A stretch of DNA of 59,327 bases from Prevotella sp. UBA2756 (GCA_002353205.1 DEJE01000007.1:1-59327), one strand, 5' to 3'; shown: positions 32,136 through 40,170, counted from the first letter of the stretch. Numbers and translations are program-made. Notes: generated by a model from the letters alone, not told the origin.

Positions 32136-34286
32136 ATGAAGTACATTGTTTTTATCATCATGCTGATGACAAGCATCACCATGAATGCACAAACCGACGT
32201 ACCCGTTTTCCTCCAGAAGAACGGGTACGCTAAAAGTATGGCTAAGATCTTTTCATGTTTAGAGGAGGAAAAGCTTTATCAAGCGAACAAAGAGCAGGAG
32301 GAAATCAGGGAGAAGTTTGCGAAGGATAAGGATATTGACAAGAACGAAGTGTTCTCTGTCGAAACGTATCTTTACCCCATTTGGCATGTTGCCAACAGTC
32401 TGTTCCTGAATCTGAAATCGGGCAAGGATGAGCAAAAAGACCTGCCACTCGTCCAATTTGACCCTTGGAAAGCTTATCATACTCTTCAGCAAGCAACCCA
32501 CGATGTTGCGGACAAGAACAATGTAGATGCTTTCTTTTCTCAGAGGAAGCTGAACTACACAGTAGCCAGCATCAAAGCTGATATAGAAAACAACTTAATA
32601 GAAGAAACTGTGAATAAAGGCTCAGAGGAGGCATTCGATAAACTGATAGCTACTCTTTATGATTATGCCGACATGCGCATGTTGGAAGAAAAACGAGAGC
32701 AGATAGCCTTCGTAGAAGCATTTAAATCAGATAAAGTTGCTGGTGCACAGAAGTATTTGGACAAATACAAGTCTTTTAATGCTTCTCACCTGAAGGTAAT
32801 GGAGCACAGAAGAGACAGCCTGGCCTTTGAACAGCTGGGTAAAGATGCTAACGATTGCAAGCTATATCTGAAATCGTACCCTAATTCCGAATACAACAAT
32901 CAGGTGACTAAACTTCTGCACCGTTATGAATTTGAAAACATGGCCCATACAGTCAGTGCCTGTAAACAGTATCTTGCGGTCTATGCCGAATCTGAGTATG
33001 CTGATCAAGTGAAGCAAATAATGGCCCAAGCTGCATATAACGATGCAAGACAGGCTTCTACACCAGAAGCCTTGGGAGATTTCCTTCAGGAGTATGATTG
33101 GTCGGAATTCTGTGAATCGGCTAAAAAAGACCTCAATGAGATTCTTCAACACAAATTCTTGAGCCGTTATTCAAGCCTCAGCGAACTGGAAAATTTCGTA
33201 AGCAACAGGAGATTCTCTCAGTATGTGGATTATACGCCTTATGTCACATTCTACACAAATTTGACGAATATGCCGACATCCGCCGCGATGATGGAATGCA
33301 AAGATTTGACGGGCGAAGTAAGGTTTTCAACCAACGACTATGAAGAGGTGTATCAATTCGACGATTTGGGGTTGCTAATCAATCATCGGCATAGCAGAAG
33401 TGGAACGAATGATTCATGGGACTACGATTTTAACGAAAAGGGAGAAGTGCGTCCTGTGAGCAAAACGGACAACAAGGGAAAAACAACCACATATAAGACC
33501 ACTTTTAATGCTAACGGACTGCTATCCTCCATTACAGGGAGCGACGGCACTCAGACCACATTCGTTTATACAGCGGACAACAAGCTGAAAACCGTCACCA
33601 ATAGCAAGAATGGAAATAAGACACAAATTGATACATATGACAGTGAGAGACATCTCGACCATTCAGAGCGTAGTGGCGTAGTGCTGGCATACGAATACAA
33701 CTACCAAGGTGACGTTATTCGAATGAATAAAAAAAGAGGCAATATCGTTATGGACCAGACAAGTTATGAATACGAATACGACTCTTCCGGGAAATACTGG
33801 TGTACCATGCGACAATACAATAATGGATCGTTCTTCTTAGCGAAGAGCCGCACTTTCAAACAACCTTCTTCAAATAATTATCAGAGTTATAGGCACTCCG
33901 TGGGAGCAAATTATAATGACAATGATTCTCCCGTGGATACTTTATCTGAGGACGATGTCGTTTCGGATCAACAGATTTTCGATGTTGTTGAGCATCAACC
34001 CAGTTTCCCCGGTGGGCAGAAAGCATTAATGCAATGGCTTTCGGAAAATGTTCAATATCCTCAACTTGCCTATGACAATGGCATTCAGGGTCGTGTCATT
34101 GTGCAATATGTTGTTGAGAAGGATGGCTCAATTTCAGAAGTGACAGTTTCTAAATCAATAGACCCTTCGCTTGATAAAGAGGCACTTCGTGTCGTTAAGT
34201 CCATGCCTAGTTGGAGACCTGGAATGCAAAACGGCAAGCCTGTGCGTGTTAAATACACTATGCCTGTGACTTTTAAACTACAATGA
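32136..34286 (+). CDS. Exported TonB C-terminal domain protein with repeat modules
   Basis: A 716-aa protein. A cleavable signal peptide (about 1-20, ending NAQ) replaces the usual TonB membrane anchor. Residues about 190-330 hold helical repeats (CKLYLKSYPNSEYNNQVTKL; CKQYLAVYAESEYADQVKQI). A YD-like beta segment (about 400-580, YTADNKLKTVTNSKNGNKTQ) follows, then a complete TonB C-terminal domain (about 625-716: FPGGQKALMQWLSENVQYP, GRVIVQYVVEKDGSISEV, SMPSWRPGMQNGKPVRVKYT). It ends the zinc-ribbon run. Confidence 0.82.
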   Translation: MKYIVFIIMLMTSITMNAQTDVPVFLQKNGYAKSMAKIFSCLEEEKLYQANKEQEEIREKFAKDKDIDKNEVFSVETYLYPIWHVANSLFLNLKSGKDEQKDLPLVQFDPWKAYHTLQQATHDVADKNNVDAFFSQRKLNYTVASIKADIENNLIEETVNKGSEEAFDKLIATLYDYADMRMLEEKREQIAFVEAFKSDKVAGAQKYLDKYKSFNASHLKVMEHRRDSLAFEQLGKDANDCKLYLKSYPNSEYNNQVTKLLHRYEFENMAHTVSACKQYLAVYAESEYADQVKQIMAQAAYNDARQASTPEALGDFLQEYDWSEFCESAKKDLNEILQHKFLSRYSSLSELENFVSNRRFSQYVDYTPYVTFYTNLTNMPTSAAMMECKDLTGEVRFSTNDYEEVYQFDDLGLLINHRHSRSGTNDSWDYDFNEKGEVRPVSKTDNKGKTTTYKTTFNANGLLSSITGSDGTQTTFVYTADNKLKTVTNSKNGNKTQIDTYDSERHLDHSERSGVVLAYEYNYQGDVIRMNKKRGNIVMDQTSYEYEYDSSGKYWCTMRQYNNGSFFLAKSRTFKQPSSNNYQSYRHSVGANYNDNDSPVDTLSEDDVVSDQQIFDVVEHQPSFPGGQKALMQWLSENVQYPQLAYDNGIQGRVIVQYVVEKDGSISEVTVSKSIDPSLDKEALRVVKSMPSWRPGMQNGKPVRVKYTMPVTFKLQ

Positions 34287-34469
34287 GTTGAACGACTCCA
34301 ATAGTTATGTTGAATGAGGTAAAGAGATTCCAAGCTGTTTTCTATACTTCGTCGGCACGTTAGACTACCCCATTATACGATACGTGTGTACGAAGATCAC
34401 CAAGACATTAGATATTTCGCAATATAAAAGAAGAGAAGGCACGCCGACGATTTCGTATTGGTTGGCAAA

Positions 34470-34640
34470 ATGGTTTTGAGTATGCGGTTTTTCAAAGAGT
34501 TTCATGGTTTCTTTTTCGAGTTCAACTCGCTTGGAGACTATTTCAAGTTCCTGCTTGGCAGGCTTGTCGGTGCAATATTAGGCACTGGAATATTGTTTCC
34601 GATGGGCTGTCTCCTCTATTTGTATGGACAGACCTCTTAG
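34470..34640 (+). CDS. Possible small membrane protein
   Basis: About 56 aa (or 52 from ATG 34482), Phe-rich, with one hydrophobic segment (LVGAILGTGILFPMGCLLYL). There is no homology I recognise and no clear promoter. The AT-rich setting makes a chance ORF possible. The bases 34287-34457 show no other feature. Confidence 0.3.
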   Translation: MVLSMRFFKEFHGFFFEFNSLGDYFKFLLGRLVGAILGTGILFPMGCLLYLYGQTS

Positions 34641-34684
34641 CATGCTTGTCTTGCTAAAAGAAAGGTTGTGAAATGTAATTCCAT

Positions 34685-34926
34685 TTGTTTTGGTGGGTAA
34701 TTTAAATTGTTTTGGTGAGGAGTTTAATTTGTTTTGGCGGGCAATTTCATTTGGATGGCATGGTTGCTGGGGCCGAATGACCATTTGATTCGTACTGAAT
34801 GGCATGGCTGGATGGGCTGAATGGCATGGCAGGATGGACTGAATGGCATGGAAAGAAGGGCTGGATGGCATGGCAGGATGGGCTGAATGGCATGGAAAGA
34901 TGGGCTGAATGGTAAGGGGGGAACAC
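34685..34926. repeat. 22-bp tandem repeat arrays B and C, in one phase
   Basis: Units 34685, 34707 and 34729 are of the TTGTTTTGG...AATTT type (array B, same family as 3361-3448). After two diverged 22-bp units, six units from 34795 are of the CTGAATGGCATGG type (array C). All starts stay in one 22-bp register over 242 bp. Confidence 0.85.
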
Positions 34927-35053
34927 GGGCTGAACAGGCTGAAAGAGCTGGTCTGACGGGTGGAACTTGGTCGTTTTGTCAATTATTCGCACCATTTTCT
35001 CGTGAAAAGAGTAAATTAACCGACAAAAGGCGGGATTGTTCCGATTATTTTTA

Positions 35054-35061
35054 TATCTTTG
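35054..35061 (+). promoter_or_regulatory. -7 box of the 142-aa secreted protein gene
   Basis: TATCTTTG, 16 nt before ATG 35077. No well-placed TTTG is seen upstream. Confidence 0.5.
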
Positions 35062-35076
35062 CGGCATAAAAATGCA

Positions 35077-35505
35077 ATGTTTATGCTAAAACGATGTGTT
35101 GTGACTGTGGTGGCGATGCTCGCCTTGTGTCTGCATGTGTCAGCTCAGGTTCTTAGGGATAGTGCGAATGCCGTAGTGGCCAATGTGGAGATCGACGGCA
35201 CGATCAGGAGTACGAACAGGATGATGATTGGTCGGATAGACCGCAACGGCAACATGCGGAATCATACCTATAGGTTGATTGGTCGGTTCAAATCGAACGG
35301 CGACGTGGTCGACATGAAGAGACAGAAGATTGGCTATGTGTCGAACGACGGCTCCGTGTTCGACGGAAAGGATGATCTTCTGGGCCGTTTAGAGGCCGAC
35401 GGCACGGTGAGGGATGCCGGCAACGTCATTATCGGCTATGCGAAGGATGTTCCCTTGCGCTATGTGGCGATGTACTATTTCCTTGATGTGTTGGAATATC
35501 ATTAG
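35077..35505 (+). CDS. Exported protein with short beta repeats (5-fold beta-flower-like)
   Basis: About 142 aa: a signal peptide (LKRCVVTVVAMLALCLHVSA) followed by five to six short repeats of the type VEIDGTIRSTNRMMIGRIDR and GNVIIGYA, each about 20 residues. This pattern resembles the Bacteroidota family named 5-fold beta-flower protein. The start is ATG 35077 or 35083; the longer frame from 35059 lies in the promoter. Function unknown. Confidence 0.75.
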   Translation: MFMLKRCVVTVVAMLALCLHVSAQVLRDSANAVVANVEIDGTIRSTNRMMIGRIDRNGNMRNHTYRLIGRFKSNGDVVDMKRQKIGYVSNDGSVFDGKDDLLGRLEADGTVRDAGNVIIGYAKDVPLRYVAMYYFLDVLEYH

Positions 35506-35508
35506 AAG

Positions 35509-35546
35509 CCCCGGCCCCCTCCAAACCTCCCCGAGGGGAGGCTTTT
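35509..35546. repeat. GC-rich palindromic repeat
   Basis: The core CCTCCCCGAGGGGAGG. Positions 35517-35544 are identical to 13496-13523 inside ftsZ. It lies directly before a terminator. Confidence 0.85.
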
Positions 35547-35552
35547 ATATAT

Positions 35553-35595
35553 AAGGTGGCAGTTGTGCGTGCGCGTGCAGCTGCCACCTTTTTTA
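35553..35595 (+). terminator. Intrinsic terminator before groES
   Basis: The perfect 10-bp arms AAGGTGGCAG (35553-35562) and CTGCCACCTT (35582-35591) with a T run after. It isolates groESL from the preceding gene. Confidence 0.88.
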
Positions 35596-35597
35596 GG

Positions 35598-35616
35598 ACT
35601 GACATTTTTTCAGTCT
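35598..35616. promoter_or_regulatory. Inverted repeat upstream of groES
   Basis: GACTGA and TCAGTC separated by 7 nt, about 65 bp upstream of the predicted transcription start. It could be an activator or repressor site. It is not a CIRCE element. Confidence 0.5.
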
Positions 35617-35646
35617 TTCGTGTCATATCTACCCGTTCTGTCACTT

Positions 35647-35661
35647 TGGCACGCTGTTTGC
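35647..35661 (+). promoter_or_regulatory. Sigma-54-like (-24/-12) promoter of groESL
   Basis: TGGCAC-N5-TTGC with GG and GC exactly 10 nt apart, followed by A residues, matches the RpoN consensus. Transcription would start near 35673, giving a leader of about 31 nt before groES. No TAnnTTTG box is seen in this spacer. Confidence 0.65.
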
Positions 35662-35703
35662 AAACAAGAGGGTGAAGATTTTAATAACTTAAAACATACA
35701 ATT

Positions 35704-35973
35704 ATGAACATTCAACCATTAGCAGACAGAGTTCTGATTCTCCCGGCTCCCGCTGAGGAGAAGATCGGCGGTATCATCATTCCTGATACTGCAAAGGAGA
35801 AACCATTGCGCGGCACAGTGAAGGCTGTTGGCAAAGGTACGAAAGACGAGGAAATGATCCTGAAAGAGGGCGACACGGTGCTCTACGGCAAATATGCCGG
35901 TACGGAGCTGGAGCTTGACGGTGAGAAATATCTCATCATGCGTCAGAGCGATGTGCTGGCCGTGATTGGTTAA
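35704..35973 (+). CDS. groES: Co-chaperonin GroES
   Basis: An 89-aa GroES starting MNIQPLADRVLILPAPAEEK, with a mobile loop (KIGGIIIPDTAKEKPLRG) and the typical end (YLIMRQSDVLAVIG). It caps GroEL and helps fold cytosolic proteins. The start is ATG 35704; the ORF is open back to 35563, but the extra part is non-homologous and upstream of the promoter. groEL follows after 180 bp. Confidence 0.97.
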   Translation: MNIQPLADRVLILPAPAEEKIGGIIIPDTAKEKPLRGTVKAVGKGTKDEEMILKEGDTVLYGKYAGTELELDGEKYLIMRQSDVLAVIG

Positions 35974-35979
35974 AGAAAG

Positions 35980-36035
35980 AAGGCTCCGGCCCCCCCTTCC
36001 GTCCCCCCGAGGGGGGAAACCCCGAGGGGAGGAAG
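35980..36035. repeat. GC-rich palindromic repeats between groES and groEL
   Basis: The core TCCCCCCGAGGGGGGAAA and a second CCCCGAGGGGAGG follow each other inside the groES-groEL spacer. A hairpin CGCCTC...GAGAGGGTGGGGCG lies nearer to groEL (about 36120-36146). Confidence 0.75.
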
Positions 36036-36153
36036 AGATAGAAGGATGTCGGGGTCGGAAATAATGATTTATTTACTTAATACTTAATCGATTGCTTGGA
36101 AGCCCCAGTACTAACCAAGCGCCTCTTTTTGAGAGGGTGGGGCGAAAAATGTT

Positions 36154-37785
36154 ATGGCAAAAGATATTAAATTCAATATGGATGCCCGCGACCTGCTGAA
36201 GAACGGCGTGGATCAGCTGGCAAATGCAGTGAAGGTAACACTCGGCCCGAAGGGACGTAACGTGATTATTGAGAAGAAGTTTGGTGCTCCGCAGATTACG
36301 AAGGACGGTGTCACCGTGGCTAAGGAGATTGAGCTGGAGGACAAGTTCGAGAATACTGGTGCTCAGTTGCTGAAGAGCGTTGCCTCGAAGACGGGCGACG
36401 ATGCCGGTGACGGTACGACAACGGCTACCATCCTGGCCCAGAGCATCATCAACGTCGGTCTGAAGAACGTCACCGCCGGTGCCAACCCGATGGACCTGAA
36501 GCGTGGTATCGACAAGGCTGTTGCTGCAGTCGTTGACTATATCAAGCAGAACGCCGAGAAGGTGGACGACAACTATGACAAGATTGAGCAGGTGGCTACC
36601 GTCAGCGCCAACAACGACCCGGAGATTGGTAAGCTGCTGGCTGAGGCTTTCCGCAAGGTAAGCAAGGACGGTGTCATCACCATCGAGGAGTCGAAGAGCC
36701 GCGACACTCACATCGGAGTGGTCGAGGGAATGCAGTTCGACCGCGGCTATCTGTCGGGCTACTTCATGACTGATGCCGACAAGATGGAGTGCGTCATGGA
36801 TCATCCGCGCATCCTCATCTACGACAAGAAGATTTCCAACCTGAAAGACCTGATGCCTGTGCTGCAGCCCGCAGCCGAACAGGGCATGCCGCTGCTCATC
36901 ATTGCTGAGGATGTTGACTCAGAGGCTCTGACAACGCTCGTCGTGAACCGCCTGCGTGCAGGTCTGAAGGTGTGTGCCGTGAAGGCTCCTGGCTTCGGCG
37001 ACCGTCGTAAGGCAATGCTCGAAGACATCGCCGTGCTGACTGGCGGTATGGTCATCAGCGAGGAGAAGGGCCTGAAGCTCGAGCAGGCTACGCTCGACAT
37101 GCTGGGTACTTGCGACAAGGTGACCATCTCGAAGGACAACACCACCATCGTGAACGGTGCCGGTCAGAAGGAAGCCATCGCCGACCGTGTGGCCCAGATC
37201 AAGAAGGAAATCGAGAACACCACAAGTTCTTACGACAAGGAGAAGCTGCAGGAGCGCCTGGCCAAGCTCGCCGGCGGTGTGGCAGTGCTCTATGTCGGTG
37301 CCAACTCTGAGGTTGAGATGAAGGAGAAGAAGGACCGCGTTGACGATGCCCTGTGCGCTACTCGTGCCGCTATTGAAGAAGGTGTCGTCGCTGGTGGCGG
37401 TACTACCTACATCCGTGCCATCGAGGCTGTGAAGGCAGTGAAGGGCGACAACGCCGACGAAGAGACCGGTATCAAGATTGTGGAGCGCGCCATCGAGGAG
37501 CCGCTGCGCCAGATTGCCATCAACGGTGGCGGCGAGGGTGCCGTGGTTGTACAGAAGGTGAGCGAGGGTAAGGGCGACTTCGGTTACAATGCCCGCACCG
37601 ATGTCTACGAAGACCTGCGCGAGGCTGGTGTCATCGATCCTGCCAAGGTGGCTCGTGTGGCCCTGGAGAACGCCGCATCGATTGCCGGCATGTTCCTCAC
37701 CACGGAGTGCCTCATCGTCGACAAGCCCGAGGAGCATCCTGCAATGCCTATGGGCGGAGCCCCGGGCATGGGCGGCATGATGTAA
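36154..37785 (+). CDS. groEL: Chaperonin GroEL
   Basis: A 543-aa GroEL with full-length landmarks: KDIKFNMDARDLLKNGVDQL, GPKGRNVIIEK, GDGTTTATILAQ, GVVAGGGTTYIRA and a C-terminal GGM tail (MGGAPGMGGMM). It forms the 14-mer folding chamber. A strong terminator follows at 37885-37920. Confidence 0.98.
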   Translation: MAKDIKFNMDARDLLKNGVDQLANAVKVTLGPKGRNVIIEKKFGAPQITKDGVTVAKEIELEDKFENTGAQLLKSVASKTGDDAGDGTTTATILAQSIINVGLKNVTAGANPMDLKRGIDKAVAAVVDYIKQNAEKVDDNYDKIEQVATVSANNDPEIGKLLAEAFRKVSKDGVITIEESKSRDTHIGVVEGMQFDRGYLSGYFMTDADKMECVMDHPRILIYDKKISNLKDLMPVLQPAAEQGMPLLIIAEDVDSEALTTLVVNRLRAGLKVCAVKAPGFGDRRKAMLEDIAVLTGGMVISEEKGLKLEQATLDMLGTCDKVTISKDNTTIVNGAGQKEAIADRVAQIKKEIENTTSSYDKEKLQERLAKLAGGVAVLYVGANSEVEMKEKKDRVDDALCATRAAIEEGVVAGGGTTYIRAIEAVKAVKGDNADEETGIKIVERAIEEPLRQIAINGGGEGAVVVQKVSEGKGDFGYNARTDVYEDLREAGVIDPAKVARVALENAASIAGMFLTTECLIVDKPEEHPAMPMGGAPGMGGMM

Positions 37786-37884
37786 AGCGAAAGAGTGCAA
37801 GAACGACCTCGGACGTAACAGATTGTTGGCTGTTAAGGCAAACAATTACGAAAAAGATGCCGTTTTGCAAACTTCAGATAACAA

Positions 37885-37920
37885 AAAGAGGGGTAACGTT
37901 TCGTCGTTATCCCTCTTTTT
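37885..37920 (+). terminator. groEL terminator
   Basis: Arms AAAGAGGG/CCCTCTTT plus TAACG/CGTTA with one G-T pair, a 6-nt loop and a T run. Confidence 0.9.
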
Positions 37921-37962
37921 AGGTATTTTGATTCATTTTCTTAACTTTTTTGCATAAAAAGT

Positions 37963-37993
37963 TTTGCTGATATGCAGAAAGTTTCTACCTTTG
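37963..37993 (+). promoter_or_regulatory. Promoter of a candidate small RNA
   Basis: TTTG (37963-37966), a 19-nt spacer, then TACCTTTG (37986-37993). No coding gene starts within the next 200 bp. Confidence 0.8.
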
Positions 37994-37999
37994 CATCGG

Positions 38000-38120
38000 A
38001 AACAAGACAAAGTATCGGAATCTTCCGACAAGAGATATTTTTTTGATTTGTTTTAGTAGATTAGTTTTTAAGTAGTTTGTTTTTTGAAAATCGGGCGTCG
38101 TGATGACATCCGATTTTTTT
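38000..38120 (+). ncRNA. Candidate small RNA with its own promoter and terminator
   Basis: About 120 nt between a strong promoter and a terminator hairpin. It contains the short stem CGGAA-TC-TTCCG (about 38015-38027), then an unstructured U-rich stretch, then a terminator with arms AATCGG (38089-38094) and CCGATT (38110-38115), an inner GTC/GAC and a T run. No ORF of note. Other bases of 37786-38214 hold only the groEL terminator and the promoter of the next gene. Confidence 0.55.
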
Positions 38121-38184
38121 GTTTTTAGTACCGTCGCCATGCATTTTTCTTGCCCGTAACGGCTCTCAATTCAAGTTTTTTACC

Positions 38185-38192
38185 TAATTTTG
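38185..38192 (+). promoter_or_regulatory. -7 box before the 60-aa gene and AmgK-like gene
   Basis: TAATTTTG, followed by a likely start near 38199 and ATG at 38215. The -33 element is not clear. Confidence 0.5.
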
Positions 38193-38214
38193 CAGCCAAA
38201 ATCATCGTAAGGCA

Positions 38215-38397
38215 ATGGACGCAAACGACTTCAAGCTGAAGAAATCGCAGATTGTGGCTTTTTTTGTCATCGCTCTGGGGCTGTATTATCTCACGGGGTC
38301 ATACCTGATGATGGCCGGCATCTTCCTGCTGCTCATCCTGGGTGTGCAGATGCTGACTCTGTGGTTGCAAAAGAAGAAGAAAGAAGAGGAGGAATAA
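38215..38397 (+). CDS. Small two-helix membrane protein
   Basis: A 60-aa protein with two hydrophobic segments (IVAFFVIALGLYYLTGSYL and MMAGIFLLLILGVQML) and a Lys/Glu tail. It lies 3 bp upstream of the AmgK-like gene behind a -7 box, so it is probably real and co-transcribed. Function unknown. Confidence 0.7.
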   Translation: MDANDFKLKKSQIVAFFVIALGLYYLTGSYLMMAGIFLLLILGVQMLTLWLQKKKKEEEE

Positions 38398-38400
38398 GTC

Positions 38401-40023
38401 ATGAAGCAGCTCATCGCACTATACAAGAAGTGGAGTGGGGCAGAGCCCCTCAGCGTGGAAACGTTGCCGGGGGCTGGCAGCAACCGTTCGTACTACCGGT
38501 TGGTGGGCAGCGACGGGCATTCGGTGGTGGGCGTCGTCGGCACGAGCCGCGACGAGAACCACGCGTTCATCTACCTGTCGCACCATTTCGCCAAGCGACG
38601 GCTGCCGGTGCCCGAGGTGCTCGCTGCCAGCACCGACGAGCTCCGCTACCTGCAGACCGACCTTGGCCGCCTTTCGCTCTTCGATGCCATCCGTGGCGGT
38701 CGCGAAGCTGGCGGACGCTACACGCTGAAGGAGCAGGAACTGCTGAAGCGCACCATCCGCGAGCTGCCCAACATCCAGATACGCGGTGCGCGCGGCCTCG
38801 ACTTCTCGCAATGCTATCCGCAGCCGCAGTTCGATGCCGACAGCGTGCTCTTCGACCTGAACTATTTCAAATACTGCTTTCTGAAAGCCACAGAGATCGA
38901 CTTCCACGAGCTGAAGCTCGAAGCCGACTTCCGGCTGATGGCCAAAGACCTGACCGAGGAAGCCGCCGATGCGTTCCTCTACCGCGATTTCCAGGCGCGC
39001 AACGTGATGCTGGTGCCGCCAGCGGAAACGGCGGCTGCCGGCGAGGCGTCGGTGAGTACCGACAAGGCGACACCATTCTTCATCGACTTCCAAGGCGGTC
39101 GGCGCGGTCCCTACTACTACGACCTGGCTTCGTTCCTGTGGCAGGCGTCGGCTCGCTATTCGCACAAGCTGCGGCGCGAGCTGGTGTATGAGTATTACCA
39201 CGCGCTGAAGCAGTACACCGAGGTGCCGTCGCCCCATCATTTTGTGAACCGGCTGTCGCTCTTCGTGCTGTTCCGCACGTTGCAGGTGCTGGGAGCCTAC
39301 GGCTTCCGTGGCTACTTCGAGCGCAAGCAGCATTTCATCCATTCCATTCCCCCGGCCATACAGAACCTGCGCGAGATACTGTCGTATGCCGACGACAACC
39401 GCATCTCCGATCTCAGCTCGCAGCCGTCGGTCTTTCCGTATCCCTATCTGATGTCGGTGTTGCGTCGTCTGACCGAGCTTCCCCAGTACCAGCAGATAGA
39501 GCAGGCGGCGCTGAACCGCTCCGACGGCTACAAGATAACCGACAACAACCCCTATAAGGCGCATCCCAAGGACGGTCCGGCCACCTTCTCGAAGTACGAC
39601 GGCAAGGGGCCGCTCGTGGTTCGCGTGTTCAGTTTCTCCTACCGCAAAGGCATTCCTGAAGACGAGTCGGGCAATGGTGGAGGTTATGTGTTCGACTGTC
39701 GCAGCACGCACAACCCCGGACGCTACGAGCCCTACAAGCAGCTGACGGGCCTCGATGAGCCAGTGGTCCGCTTCCTTGAAGACGACGGCGAGATTCTCAC
39801 CTTCCTCGACAGTGTGTACAAACTGGCTGATGCCCACGTGGCCCGCTACATACAGCGAGGCTTCACCAGCCTGATGTTCTCCTTCGGATGCACGGGAGGT
39901 CAGCATCGGTCGGTCTACAGTGCGCAGCATCTGGCCGAGCATATTCACGAGAAGTTTGGCGTGGAAGTGCGCGTCTGTCATCGCGAACAAGACATTCATC
40001 AAGTGATGAGTGCTGTGAGGTAG
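38401..40023 (+). CDS. AmgK-like sugar kinase fused to a RapZ C-terminal domain
   Basis: A 540-aa fusion. Residues about 1-330 form an aminoglycoside-phosphotransferase-like kinase (PGAGSNRSYYRL; catalytic YRDFQARNVML; metal site FIDFQGGRRGPYYYDLASFL). Residues about 405-540 match the RapZ C-terminal domain (VFSFSYRKGIPEDESGNGGG, SFGCTGGQHRSVYSA). The kinase half resembles AmgK, which phosphorylates MurNAc in cell-wall recycling; RapZ binds GlcN6P and small RNAs in Enterobacteria. The fusion suggests sugar sensing. A MurU-like partner is at 24068-24802. Confidence 0.87.
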   Translation: MKQLIALYKKWSGAEPLSVETLPGAGSNRSYYRLVGSDGHSVVGVVGTSRDENHAFIYLSHHFAKRRLPVPEVLAASTDELRYLQTDLGRLSLFDAIRGGREAGGRYTLKEQELLKRTIRELPNIQIRGARGLDFSQCYPQPQFDADSVLFDLNYFKYCFLKATEIDFHELKLEADFRLMAKDLTEEAADAFLYRDFQARNVMLVPPAETAAAGEASVSTDKATPFFIDFQGGRRGPYYYDLASFLWQASARYSHKLRRELVYEYYHALKQYTEVPSPHHFVNRLSLFVLFRTLQVLGAYGFRGYFERKQHFIHSIPPAIQNLREILSYADDNRISDLSSQPSVFPYPYLMSVLRRLTELPQYQQIEQAALNRSDGYKITDNNPYKAHPKDGPATFSKYDGKGPLVVRVFSFSYRKGIPEDESGNGGGYVFDCRSTHNPGRYEPYKQLTGLDEPVVRFLEDDGEILTFLDSVYKLADAHVARYIQRGFTSLMFSFGCTGGQHRSVYSAQHLAEHIHEKFGVEVRVCHREQDIHQVMSAVR

Positions 40024-40117
40024 GGGCTGGACTTGCCCGCATTCCTCTTACCTCTCACCTCTCACCACTCACCTTTATAACTGAAGCAAGCTTATCCTTA
40101 GAAACATAGAAATCCGC

Positions 40118-40170
40118 GAATCCGTGCAATCGGTGTTCATAAAAACAAACGAACACGGTAACTCGGATTC
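40118..40170. terminator. Inverted repeat between convergent genes
   Basis: GAATCCG...GTGTTC (40118-40138) pairs with GAACAC...CGGATTC (40151-40170) around an A-rich loop. It probably ends transcription of both neighbours; the ATCCGTG-type sequence is also a common intergenic repeat. A pyrimidine-rich ACCTCTCACC repeat precedes it (about 40050-40074). Confidence 0.6.

Noticed and set aside
34747..35067. Minus-strand ORF over the 22-bp array (Pro/Ser/His-rich)
   Set aside because: Its repeats are a direct reading of the tandem DNA repeats, with no signal, promoter or recognisable domain.
35598..35616. CIRCE/HrcA operator before groES
   Set aside because: The inverted repeat is GACTGA/TCAGTC, not the TTAGCACTC-type CIRCE sequence.
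35563..35703. Extended GroES start
   Set aside because: It covers the sigma-54-like promoter and terminator; standard GroES begins at 35704.
38419..40002. Very long antisense ORF opposite the AmgK/RapZ gene
   Set aside because: Opposite a gene with clear catalytic motifs on both domains; antisense ORFs of this length are common in this codon usage.
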